Assembly: GCA_021793595.1 (NCBI GenBank)
Contig: JAJYSL010000113.1
Span: 1-12,446 of the forward strand
Source: Acidobacteriota bacterium
GTDB taxonomy: Bacteria; Acidobacteriota; Terriglobia; Terriglobales; Acidobacteriaceae
Direction: 5' to 3'
DNA: 12,446 nt
The position numbers were made by a program, and so were the translations under genes. Below are positions 1 to 6,441 of this stretch, piece by piece. How positions within the stretch are numbered: the first letter of the stretch is position 1; each line of letters begins with the position of its first letter. Below the pieces are notes generated by a model, which saw only the letters and a program-made list of their open reading frames with translations, made no database searches and was not told where the DNA came from.

Positions 1-33
1 GAGCGCCTGGATCAATTGAATCTGTGGAAGTGA
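1..33 (+). CDS. 3' end of an unidentified gene (partial)
   Basis: The first 33 bases read in frame 1 as ERLDQLNLWK followed by TGA, and a cluster of tight hairpins starts about 30 bases downstream, as expected after the end of a gene. Ten residues are too few to name a family. A transposase is possible because the next kilobase is decayed, mobile-looking DNA, but this is a guess. The gene would start outside the window. Confidence 0.3.
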   Translation, partial: ERLDQLNLWK

Positions 34-64
34 CCTGCCACCGACAAGGTGGCTCAACTCAATC

Positions 65-137
65 GGGGCCGCGTTAGCGCCCCCGCTCAAGCCGCTTTGA
101 GCGGCTCACACCGTAAAGCCTCCGGCTTTGCCGGAGG
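65..137 (+). terminator. cluster of three tight hairpins, terminator-like
   Basis: Three inverted repeats lie in tandem. GGGGC (65-69) pairs with GCCCC (79-83), with an inner GC/GC pair and one bulge. AGCCGCT (90-96) pairs with AGCGGCT (100-106) around TTG. CCTCCGGC (119-126) pairs with GCCGGAGG (130-137) around TTT. The last is a perfect 8-bp GC-rich stem. No T-run follows, so this is not a classical intrinsic terminator. It may end transcription of the gene stopping at 33, block read-through, or be a structured end of a mobile element. Confidence 0.4.
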
Positions 138-175
138 ATACTTACTCGTTTCGGCTACGGCAATGAGGAACAATA

Positions 176-259
176 ATGCCCGCACCATTCCAGGAAGATT
201 CCATGGAAAGCTGCATTCAGCGTTTCCAGTTTCCGGAGCAATACACCAGTCTGCTGTGA
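176..259 (+). CDS. very short ORF, possible gene remnant (27 aa)
   Basis: An ATG at 176 follows a good Shine-Dalgarno-like GAGGAA about 7 bases upstream and opens a 27-codon frame beginning MPAPFQEDSMES and ending in TGA at 259. It lies just before the frameshifted gene at 309. It could be the truncated N-terminus of a gene that once occupied this position, a leader peptide, or chance. I recognise no family. The good ribosome site is the only positive evidence. Confidence 0.25.
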   Translation: MPAPFQEDSMESCIQRFQFPEQYTSLL

Positions 260-308
260 CACTTCAGGTGCAATCTGCACCCGCTAGGTTCTACGTAAAC
301 CTTTAAAG

Positions 309-1035
309 ATGAATCGCTTACAAGCGAAACCTGTGCACATTTCGATGTCGTCCAAAATCCGCCAAGACTACTGGAAGAACGCCTTCGTCAAGCAATACGA
401 GAAGTTCTCCACCTTCCTGCGCAATGAGGTCTGCTCCAGCAACCTGAGCGATTTCGGCCTCAAGAAAGGTCCGGAGCCTCTGGCCGCGGCGCGCCAGAAG
501 TTCCTCGCCGTCACGGATCGTTTCGCCGCCTTCCAGGCCGAGTGCCTCAACATGCACGCCGATCTTCCCCTTGCTGCAACGGCTGGCCCTGCCCATCGCC
601 GCCGGAACCACACGCTATCCCGGCATCAAAATCCACGACACCCGCATGATCCACCTGATGGCAGCCCTCCTGCACGGCGGCACCACCGTGGGCGGCTGGC
701 GGGCCCACGCCATCCACCACTCCATCCTCACCGCCTTCCGCATCGGCGAGGACCGTTATGGGCTCAATCGACTCCGTTACGACCTGCGCAAGATGAAAGC
801 CCACGGCCTGCTGGAACGCGACGGAAGCCGGTATGCCGATCGGCTCAGCGACAAAGGAACCAAAGTCGCTCTACTGTTCGTGCTCTTCCACAAACAACTC
901 TGCGGACCGCTGGCCAACAGTCTCTTTCATCGCCGCCCCGCCACGGCACCCCGCCCCAAAAGCAAACTCGAAACCGCCTTCCACAAAGCCGATGACTCCC
1001 GCGCTACCATCCTCCGGTTACTAGAGGCCGCTTGA
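309..1035 (+). pseudogene. frameshifted conserved hypothetical protein
   Basis: Two frames together make one protein of about 241 residues. The first part runs from ATG 309 (MNRLQAKPVHIS) to about 570. The second continues from about 571 (LLQRLALPI) to TGA 1035, ending LLEAA. The switch falls in CCCC at 567-570: removing one C restores the reading DLPLLQRL across the joint. The second half includes YGLNRLRYDLRKMKAHGLL and a following SRYADRL, which looks like a small winged-helix-type segment, then FHKQLCGPLANS. From memory this matches a family of hypothetical proteins found repeatedly in acidobacterial and other environmental genomes, often near mobile elements; I know of no assigned function. 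The frame is open on both sides of the joint and codon use is GC-rich throughout, so the lesion is recent or a base-calling error. Without correction the product would be a 228-residue chimera with a low-complexity Arg/His/Pro tail. Confidence 0.75.
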
Positions 1036-1400
1036 AATGTTGCAGTATTTTTGTTTACGAATACAACGGTAAGAATCTAAGAGAACAAAAGTCTCCTGTA
1101 GGTTGTGCGACTATGTAATCCAGGATCTTTTTTACAGCAAGTCATTCTCCTCTACCGTGAAACAGAATTGACGGATAGTCGACGTAGCCAGGGCACATAT
1201 AAGGAAGTTATGGGCATCCACGTAAATCCGAGACGAAACTTCAGGCAAATAAACGCACACAACCAGCAGAATTGCAGGTATGCTGAAGTTCATCTGGAAC
1301 ATAGCTTCCAAGAACTTGCGTCGGATGCTTCGAAGTTTTTTTATGCCCGCATCCGGATCGCTATCGCTATCGCTTCAATTCACTCCGGCTGGGGCTACGC
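1036..1400. other. gene-free stretch upstream of the amt pair
   Basis: About 365 bases without a convincing gene. The frames at 1105-1404 and 1280-1570 show no family features and end inside real genes. Composition is more AT-rich than the flanks, for example around 1043-1090. This is the likely promoter region for the 1401/1586 gene pair, but no clear -35/-10 pair or sigma-54 site (TGGCAC-N5-TTGC) could be found. It contains a short hexamer repeat at 1357-1374. Confidence 0.5.
1357..1374. repeat. three tandem copies of ATCGCT
   Basis: The hexamer ATCGCT occurs three times without mismatch at 1357-1362, 1363-1368 and 1369-1374, only 27 bases before the start of the 62-aa membrane protein gene. 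It could be a slippage-prone spacer affecting expression of the downstream pair, or chance. Its placement in the probable 5' leader is the only reason to list it. Confidence 0.5.
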
Positions 1401-1589
1401 ATGAAGCTTGCAGGTATCTTCTTACTATTAGCAGGATGGGGAATTGTCCTCTCCGCGATCATCCTATTTTCACAGGCGTCGCTGCGGGAATGCTTCGTGC
1501 TTGCAGGGATGTGTCTAGAAGCATGTGGCTTGTTCATGACCTTTCGCGGCGCTCACGGTCGTTCGGATAGTGGACGGATGCTTGAATGA
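1401..1589 (+). CDS. small two-helix membrane protein coupled to the Amt gene
   Basis: A 62-residue protein with two hydrophobic helices, about residues 3-23 (MKLAGIFLLLAGWGIV start) and 30-49, joined by a short polar turn (SQASLRE), and a charged C-terminal tail (RGAHGRSDSGR). Its stop overlaps the start of the next gene as ATGA (1586-1589), which strongly suggests translational coupling with the Amt-family channel. The ribosome site is weak (a G-rich GGCTGGGG a few bases upstream). I recognise no named family. A small membrane subunit or partner of the Amt protein is a reasonable inference from the overlap only. Because it is so short, the alternative is a chance hydrophobic frame, but the placement and hydrophobic pattern argue that it is real. 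Confidence 0.65.
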   Translation: MKLAGIFLLLAGWGIVLSAIILFSQASLRECFVLAGMCLEACGLFMTFRGAHGRSDSGRMLE

Positions 1590-2917
1590 CACCTGATCTG
1601 TCCACTGGATTCACCCAGCAAGGCTGCGCCATGCTTATTGTCCTGGTTCCACTGGCTCTTGCGGGAATGGCGCTTACCAATACAGGTTTTGGGCGGGTGA
1701 GAAGCGCGGCGCACGCCATGCTCGCTTCCATGGTTGCTATCGCAACCGCTGCAATCGCTTACTGCGTGTGCGGCTTCTCGTGGGAAGGTCTCGCAGGCCA
1801 ACCGGCGCATATATTTGTGCTCGATGGAAAACCGTGGGACTGGCTTGCACACGAACCGTTCTTCCTGCATAGATTGGGAACGAATGGCTTCCCGGCAGAT
1901 CTGGCTGTGCCTTTGCAGATCTTTGCCGTTGGTCTCGCGGCACTGATTCCCATTAGCGCGGGCGCGGACCGGTGGCGGTTGCGCTCCAGTTGTATTTCTA
2001 CAGCGCTGCTCGCGGGATTTACCTATCCGTTGTTTGCGCACTGGGTTTGGGGAGGAGGCTGGTTATCTCGATTGGGCAGCACATACGGATTGGGTCATGG
2101 CTTTCTGGATGCCGGAGGAGCGAGCACCATCCAGATGGTTGGCGGCCTCACCGCTCTCGCCGTCACTTGGATTCTTGGTCCGCGCCGTGGGAGATATCCA
2201 GCAGATGGCATTCTTGTAGCGATTCCTGGTCACAACATTGTGTATGTCCTTTTCGGTTGCGCTCTGATGCTACCAGGATGGATCGGCCTCAATTGCTCGA
2301 GCGCTATCCTGTTCAGCGGCGCGGTGCCAAGCCAGATAGCAATCATCGCGGTGAACACGATTCTCGCCGGTTCCGCATCCTCGCTCGCAGCGGTTATTGT
2401 TACCCGTGTGCGTTTTGGCAAACCGGATGCTTCTTTATGCGCCAACGGATGGGTGGGCGGATTCGTAGCCAGCAGTGCCGTTTGTTCGTTTGTAATGCCA
2501 ATCATGGCGCTCATTGTGGGACTGATCGCCGGTGTGCTGGTCACAGTTGCTGTCGAACTGCTCGAAGTTCGCCTCGCCATCGACGATCCTGGCGGAGCCA
2601 TATCGGTGCATGCCGTCGCCGCCGTTTGGGGCCTCTTGGCCGTGGGTATCGTCGCACAAATTCCAGCGGCGGCAAGCGGCGTGCTTCGCTCCGGCGGACC
2701 CGGTGCTTCAGGTCAACTACTCGCGCAACTGGTCGGCATCGCCACTTTGCTCGGTTTCGTTTTACCCATGACGTACTGCCTCAACTGGCTGCTTGATAAA
2801 ATTTCACCGCAGCGGGTCGAGCCAGAAGGTGAACGGATTGGCATGGATCTGCATCAATTGGGCGCGGGCGCATATCCGGAGTTCGTCATCCATTCCAATG
2901 AGTTCAGCCAACGTTGA
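1586..2917 (+). CDS. amt: divergent Amt-family ammonium channel
   Basis: A 443-residue polytopic membrane protein of the Amt/Mep/Rh family, which conducts ammonium/ammonia across the inner membrane. Seen: AHWVWGGGWLSRLG (151-164), the GWIGLN helix (231-236), the GKPDASLCANGWVGG segment (278-292), DDPGGAISVHAVAAVWG (333-349), and the C-terminal tail GMDLHQLGAGAY (419-430), which matches the usual GLDxxxHGExAY tail. Aligned by eye to E. coli AmtB, Asp175 corresponds to D160, Trp155 to W148, Ser239 to S219 and His342 to H318. The position of the first pore histidine (H168) is Gln183, and the F215 gate position is Leu235. The tail lacks the usual acidic/His pattern, and no PII gene lies nearby. 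Length is close to the family's usual 400-450. The start overlaps the preceding gene (ATGA). It may transport ammonium with altered properties, carry another small amine, or act as a sensor. Confidence 0.9.
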   Translation: MTPDLSTGFTQQGCAMLIVLVPLALAGMALTNTGFGRVRSAAHAMLASMVAIATAAIAYCVCGFSWEGLAGQPAHIFVLDGKPWDWLAHEPFFLHRLGTNGFPADLAVPLQIFAVGLAALIPISAGADRWRLRSSCISTALLAGFTYPLFAHWVWGGGWLSRLGSTYGLGHGFLDAGGASTIQMVGGLTALAVTWILGPRRGRYPADGILVAIPGHNIVYVLFGCALMLPGWIGLNCSSAILFSGAVPSQIAIIAVNTILAGSASSLAAVIVTRVRFGKPDASLCANGWVGGFVASSAVCSFVMPIMALIVGLIAGVLVTVAVELLEVRLAIDDPGGAISVHAVAAVWGLLAVGIVAQIPAAASGVLRSGGPGASGQLLAQLVGIATLLGFVLPMTYCLNWLLDKISPQRVEPEGERIGMDLHQLGAGAYPEFVIHSNEFSQR

Positions 2918-3038
2918 GGTACCGGTCCGCGTCTTGGGAATACTGAGCGCGGCATTCGTCGATCACGATCAATCTGTGCCCTATGCTGACAGCTTGGCGA
3001 CTATACTTCGGTTAGAAATCCGGATGCACAGCCGCTGA
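2899..3038 (+). pseudogene. possible receiver-domain remnant
   Basis: A frame starting at an ATG inside the end of the amt gene (2899) reads MSSANVEVPVRVLGI and then FVDHDQSVPYADSLATILR, stopping at 3038. The segment VRVL...FVDHDQSV...ADSLATILR looks like the first strand, acidic pocket and first helix of a response-regulator receiver domain, but the phosphoacceptor part is missing. A neighbouring frame continues with SGCTAAEGYAEDIRKRMRDR up to the kinase start, which also resembles the next receiver segment, so a frameshifted and truncated receiver is possible. It is equally possible that this is non-coding leader of the kinase gene. The similarity is by eye only. Confidence 0.25.
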
Positions 3039-3077
3039 AGGTTATGCTGAGGACATCCGGAAGAGAATGCGAGATAG

Positions 3078-4055
3078 ATGAGTCTTCTTGCTGCTTTTGA
3101 AACCGGTCAGGAACTCGATCACTATCGCATCGACGCGCCAGTGGCCGAGAGCGGGATGGCTTCTATTTTTCGCGCAACTGACCTGCGAGATGGCCGACAG
3201 GTCGCCATCAAGATCCCACATTTTGCCATGGAGTCAGACCCGGCCTTGTTTGACCGTTTCAAGCGTGAGGAGGACATTGGGGCGGCTCTCGACCACCCCA
3301 ATGTGATGCGCATATTTCGCGGCGACGAGCGTTCCCGTGTGTACATGGTCATGGAGTGGGTGAATGGAAGGCTGCTGCGCCAGGTCCTGTCCCAGCAGAG
3401 AAAGTTGCCGTTGGAACGAGCAATAGCAATCACGCTGGAAATCCTGAAGGCGCTGGACTATATCCATAAACATGGCGTGGTCCATCGCGACCTTAAACCG
3501 GAAAACATCATGATCGACGGTTATGATTGCATCAAGTTGATCGATTTTGGGATTGCTTCCAAAGAAGGCGCAAAGCGGCTGACGTACGCCGGGTTTAGTC
3601 AAGCATTGGGATCCCCAGACTATATTTCTCCAGAACAGGTCAAGGGCAAGCGCGGAGATGCGCGCTCCGACCTATATTCGGTCGGCGTTATGCTCTATGA
3701 GATGCTCTCTGGAAGGACACCATTTTCCGGCCCCTCGCCTCTGGCGGTGATGAATGACCGCTTGATCAATCATCCGCTGCCACCGCGAGAGGCCGAACCC
3801 AGCATCAGCCCGCAGTTGCAAGAAGTCCTCTACCGCGCACTGGAGCGCGACCCCAGGAACCGCTATCCTTCAGCGCATGCCTTTGCGCTCGATCTGGAGC
3901 ATCTAGATCAGGTTGGGGTGGCGGAGAGGTCAGAGTTGACGGACTGGAAAAACCGCCGTTCCCTCCTGTCACGAAAAATCCTTTATTACACCGCCCTTGC
4001 GCTCCTTCCGTTTCTCCTGTTCCTGGTAATGCTGCTTCTGGCCCGTCATCGCTAA
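3078..4055 (+). CDS. Ser/Thr protein kinase with C-terminal membrane anchor
   Basis: A 325-residue Hanks-type (PknB-like) kinase. Seen: VAIK with Lys45, the alpha-C Glu around 64, VHRDLKPENIM with catalytic Asp138 and Asn143 (an RD kinase), IDFG with Asp156, and GSPDYISPEQ (178-187) as the P+1/APE segment. The kinase domain covers about residues 16-275. A single hydrophobic helix at about 301-321 followed by ARHR ends the protein, so it should be tail-anchored with the kinase in the cytoplasm and almost nothing outside. There are no PASTA, TPR or other sensor domains. The glycine-rich loop is unusual: the usual GxGGMG reads VAESGMAS (22-29), with two of the glycines replaced. It lies between an Amt gene and a glutamine synthetase gene on the same strand, and a PP2C phosphatase lies at the far end of the window. 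Substrates are unknown; nitrogen proteins nearby are inferred candidates. Confidence 0.92.
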   Translation: MSLLAAFETGQELDHYRIDAPVAESGMASIFRATDLRDGRQVAIKIPHFAMESDPALFDRFKREEDIGAALDHPNVMRIFRGDERSRVYMVMEWVNGRLLRQVLSQQRKLPLERAIAITLEILKALDYIHKHGVVHRDLKPENIMIDGYDCIKLIDFGIASKEGAKRLTYAGFSQALGSPDYISPEQVKGKRGDARSDLYSVGVMLYEMLSGRTPFSGPSPLAVMNDRLINHPLPPREAEPSISPQLQEVLYRALERDPRNRYPSAHAFALDLEHLDQVGVAERSELTDWKNRRSLLSRKILYYTALALLPFLLFLVMLLLARHR

Positions 4056-4085
4056 GAAGCCAAAATCGGCCAAGCTTTAGGCTTC
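4056..4085 (+). terminator. inverted repeat after the kinase gene
   Basis: GAAGCC (4056-4061), immediately after the kinase stop codon, is exactly complementary to GGCTTC (4080-4085) with an 18-base loop. There is no T-run. It is weak as a terminator and could instead be a stability element between the kinase and glutamine synthetase genes. Confidence 0.25.
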
Positions 4086-4178
4086 CGTCTGGGAAAATCT
4101 TCATTAATTCCTGATGCCATGGCCGCTATCGTTGAGATGTACCTATACTTTATAGACTCTTCGACTCAAAGGAGATTC

Positions 4179-5609
4179 ATGTCGACCGAGTACCGCAACT
4201 TTCTAGCTTTGAGCTACGACGAACTGGAGCAATTAAATCTAAAGGCGAAGGCAGACCGCCTGAACCGCCTGGCACCGGATAGAATCCGTGAAGATCGCCT
4301 GAAATATCTGACCGACGAAAAACGCCTCAAGGCCGTGACAGTTTTGTTTTCCGATCTCGAGGGACGTTTGCATCTGCTGGACTATGACAAGAAGTTTTTG
4401 CTGTCCAGCCATGACAACCTGACGTTTGACGGCTCTTCGATAAGAGGTTTCACTGCGCAGAAAGAGAGTGATCTGCGCCTGACGGTCGACTGGAGTGCTT
4501 TTTACTGGGTGCCAGCTGATGTTTTCGGAAACGGCAAGGTGCTCGTCTTCGGGTCTGTAATCGACAAAGACGGTGGTCCGTATGCGGGCGATCTGCGTGG
4601 CGTGTTACAGAACTACTCCGACAAGCTCTTCTCGGAGAAGGGCTATACGATGAACGCCGCCAATGAGATCGAGGGCTTTCTCTTCAAGGGGATTGATGCC
4701 GAAAGCCGCTTCCACGAGACGGGCAGGTTCGAGTTTGTGAACACAGGTGGATATTATCACTCGCTGCCTCTCGATCCATTGCGCAAATTCATCGACACAG
4801 CGGCGGAAGTACAGCGCGCGATGGGCTTTCAGAATGAGAAGGACCATCCAGAAGTGGCCCCTAGCCAGTTTGAGATCAACTACGGCTATGGTGAAGTTGT
4901 TGCGGCAGCCGACCAGATACAACTTTACAAACTGCTTGCACGTCAAGTAGCTAACACGCTTGGCTACACGGCGTCGTTTCTGCCGAAGCCTGTGGTAGGC
5001 GTCAATGGCAGCGGTATGCACACAAATGTCTCAGTCTCCAGGGACAAAGTCAATCTGATTTGGGACGAAGCGGGGGTAGAGAAGACCTCCACCTTCGGCT
5101 GGGAATTTGTGGATCGCATTTTGACCCATGCGCTCGACCTGTGCTTGATCCTGAACTCCAGTGCAAACGCCTATCGCCGACTCGATCCGCATTTTGAAGC
5201 ACCGAATCAGATCAAGGCATCGGCCACCGATCGTGGATCGATGATTCGTATCCCAATTGGGAACGCCAAATCCGCGCGCATAGAAATTCGATCCGTCGCC
5301 CCCGACGCCAACCCATATCTTGCACTGTATTCGATATTTAAGACGGGGTTGGAGGGTACTACATCCAGTATGTCTGGGCTGCGGCATGCAGAGAGGTATT
5401 TACCGGACAACATCCAGATGGCGATCGACGATTTCCGAAGTGCTAAGTGGATCAGCAGCATCCTGGGAGAGGATGTGCAGGGCCGCTTTGCGGATTTGAA
5501 GCAGGCCGCGGCCGATCGTGCTCCGCGCCATCTGGGCACGTTTGTCAAATCTGCTGAGATCCAATATCACCACGAAATATATAACCAGGCTTTATGGAAC
5601 TTATTTTAG
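4179..5609 (+). CDS. glnA: glutamine synthetase, type I-like
   Basis: Makes glutamine from glutamate, ammonium and ATP in the cytoplasm, the main entry of ammonium into metabolism. The start is placed at 4179 (MSTEYRNFL, 476 aa) because AAAGGAG lies five bases upstream; the longer frame from 4119 lacks such a site. Seen: LTFDGSSIRGF (81-91, with the cross-subunit Asp84), ANEIEGFLF (161-169, metal-binding Glu163/165), HPEVAPSQFEINY (223-235, Glu225 and Glu232), NGSGMHTN (276-283, His281), YRRLDPHFEAP (332-342, Arg334, Glu340), DRGSMIRIP (351-359, Arg352, Arg357) and IEIRSVAPDANPYLA (368-382, Glu369, Arg371). All active-site positions I can check are present, so it should be active. The tyrosine region used for adenylylation in enteric GlnA is not recognisable. 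HPEVAPSQ replaces the more common HHEVA. The C-terminus (HHEIYNQALWNLF) resembles a GS subgroup I know from anaerobes and environmental bacteria. A gamma-glutamyl-amine ligase is the main alternative. Confidence 0.92.
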   Translation: MSTEYRNFLALSYDELEQLNLKAKADRLNRLAPDRIREDRLKYLTDEKRLKAVTVLFSDLEGRLHLLDYDKKFLLSSHDNLTFDGSSIRGFTAQKESDLRLTVDWSAFYWVPADVFGNGKVLVFGSVIDKDGGPYAGDLRGVLQNYSDKLFSEKGYTMNAANEIEGFLFKGIDAESRFHETGRFEFVNTGGYYHSLPLDPLRKFIDTAAEVQRAMGFQNEKDHPEVAPSQFEINYGYGEVVAAADQIQLYKLLARQVANTLGYTASFLPKPVVGVNGSGMHTNVSVSRDKVNLIWDEAGVEKTSTFGWEFVDRILTHALDLCLILNSSANAYRRLDPHFEAPNQIKASATDRGSMIRIPIGNAKSARIEIRSVAPDANPYLALYSIFKTGLEGTTSSMSGLRHAERYLPDNIQMAIDDFRSAKWISSILGEDVQGRFADLKQAAADRAPRHLGTFVKSAEIQYHHEIYNQALWNLF

Positions 5610-5632
5610 GCACACCTTGCGAGCGAGGGTAG

Positions 5633-5649
5633 CGCGCCATAGCGGCGCG
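5633..5649. terminator. hairpin between convergent genes
   Basis: CGCGCC (5633-5638) pairs with GGCGCG (5644-5649) around a 5-base loop, extended by one G-T pair. It sits in the 55 bases between the glutamine synthetase stop (5609) and the response-regulator stop (5665 on the other strand), where a bidirectional terminator is expected. No T-run is visible on either side, so termination is inferred from position. Confidence 0.45.
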
Positions 5650-5664
5650 TCCGTCCTCCGTAGC

Positions 5665-6441
5665 TCAACAAGCTTCCGGCGAAGCATTTCCGGAGGAAGA
5701 CGTTTCTCCACGGGCCTCTCTATCTGCGAGCGGGTATTCCGTGAAACGATATCCTACGTAAGGATCCGTAAGCAGATATTTCGGATTGGATGGATCATCC
5801 TCAATTTTCTTGCGTAATTGGCGAACAAAAGTTCGCAGATAGCCTACTTCCTGCCGGTATTCTGCGCCCCATACACAAGTGAGTAGCTTTCCATAGGTAA
5901 CGGCGCGGCCTGCGTGGGTCATCAGGTAGTACAGGATGTCATATTCTTTGCGTGTCAAATGAATGGGCTGGCCTGACCTATTCACAATGCGTCGCGTTGG
6001 AAGCACCTGGAGTTCGCCGATCAACAGGGGGGCATCTTCGTTTCGCTGTGGGGTCTGGGCGCGTCGTACTGCGGAACGGATGCGTGCCACGCATTCGCGA
6101 ATGCTAAAAGGCTTGGTTATGTAATCGTCAGCGCCGCATTCCAACGCTTCAATCTTTTCCTCTTCTCCATCAACCACGGTCAGCATCAGAATCGGAAGAC
6201 GCGGAGCAAGGACACGCAGGCGTGCCAGTGTCTTCATGCCACCGATGCCAGGCATGTTGATGTCCAGAAGCACCACATCGAACGTCTCGGCTAGGACCAG
6301 GTGCAATGCCTCTTCGCCGCGCGACGCTTCGGTTGTCGAAAATCCGAGTTCATTCAACGGAGTGCGCAGAGCGCGCCGGATCGAAGGCTCGTCGTCGACC
6401 AATAATACCCGGATCGCTGGAACGGAGAAAGCCGCGCTCAT
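5665..6441 (-). CDS. OmpR/KdpE-type response regulator
   Basis: A 258-residue DNA-binding response regulator. Receiver domain (about 10-125): RVLLVDDEPS with Asp16/17, phosphoacceptor Asp60 in VVLLDINMPG, Thr88 (LMLT) and Lys110 (YITKPF). Winged-helix domain (about 138-235): LTRKEYDILYYLMTHAGR, WGAEY, YLRTFVRQLRKKIEDDP and YLLTDPYVGYRF, which closely follow the KdpE pattern. The start is placed at 6441 (MSAAFSVPAI) because AAAGGGGG lies about 7 bases upstream and the ATG overlaps the stop of the kinase gene (ATGA, 6441-6438), giving a coupled pair. The upstream in-frame extension to 6606 lies inside the kinase gene and has no family match. No kdpFABC genes are present, so the regulon need not involve potassium. 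The divergent porin promoter, with an 11-bp tandem repeat, is the nearest likely target. Confidence 0.93.
   Translation of the reverse strand: MSAAFSVPAIRVLLVDDEPSIRRALRTPLNELGFSTTEASRGEEALHLVLAETFDVVLLDINMPGIGGMKTLARLRVLAPRLPILMLTVVDGEEEKIEALECGADDYITKPFSIRECVARIRSAVRRAQTPQRNEDAPLLIGELQVLPTRRIVNRSGQPIHLTRKEYDILYYLMTHAGRAVTYGKLLTCVWGAEYRQEVGYLRTFVRQLRKKIEDDPSNPKYLLTDPYVGYRFTEYPLADREARGETSSSGNASPEAC

Noticed and set aside
49..306. 85-codon frame starting with GTG
   Set aside because: It runs through the hairpin cluster, has no family features or ribosome site, and looks like chance.
1336..1343. T-run as part of an intrinsic terminator
   Set aside because: No GC-rich stem directly precedes it.
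1105..1570. Two frames (1105-1404 and 1280-1570) upstream of amt
   Set aside because: No recognisable domains; both run into the 62-aa gene or its neighbourhood in other frames. The second has a short hydrophobic stretch but no ribosome site.
1972..2796. 274-codon frame inside the Amt gene
   Set aside because: It is rich in Arg, Ser, His and Cys and is an alternate-frame shadow of a clear membrane-channel gene.
4119..4178. Longer start for glutamine synthetase
   Set aside because: The 20 extra residues show no family similarity, while AAAGGAG sits correctly before the ATG at 4179.
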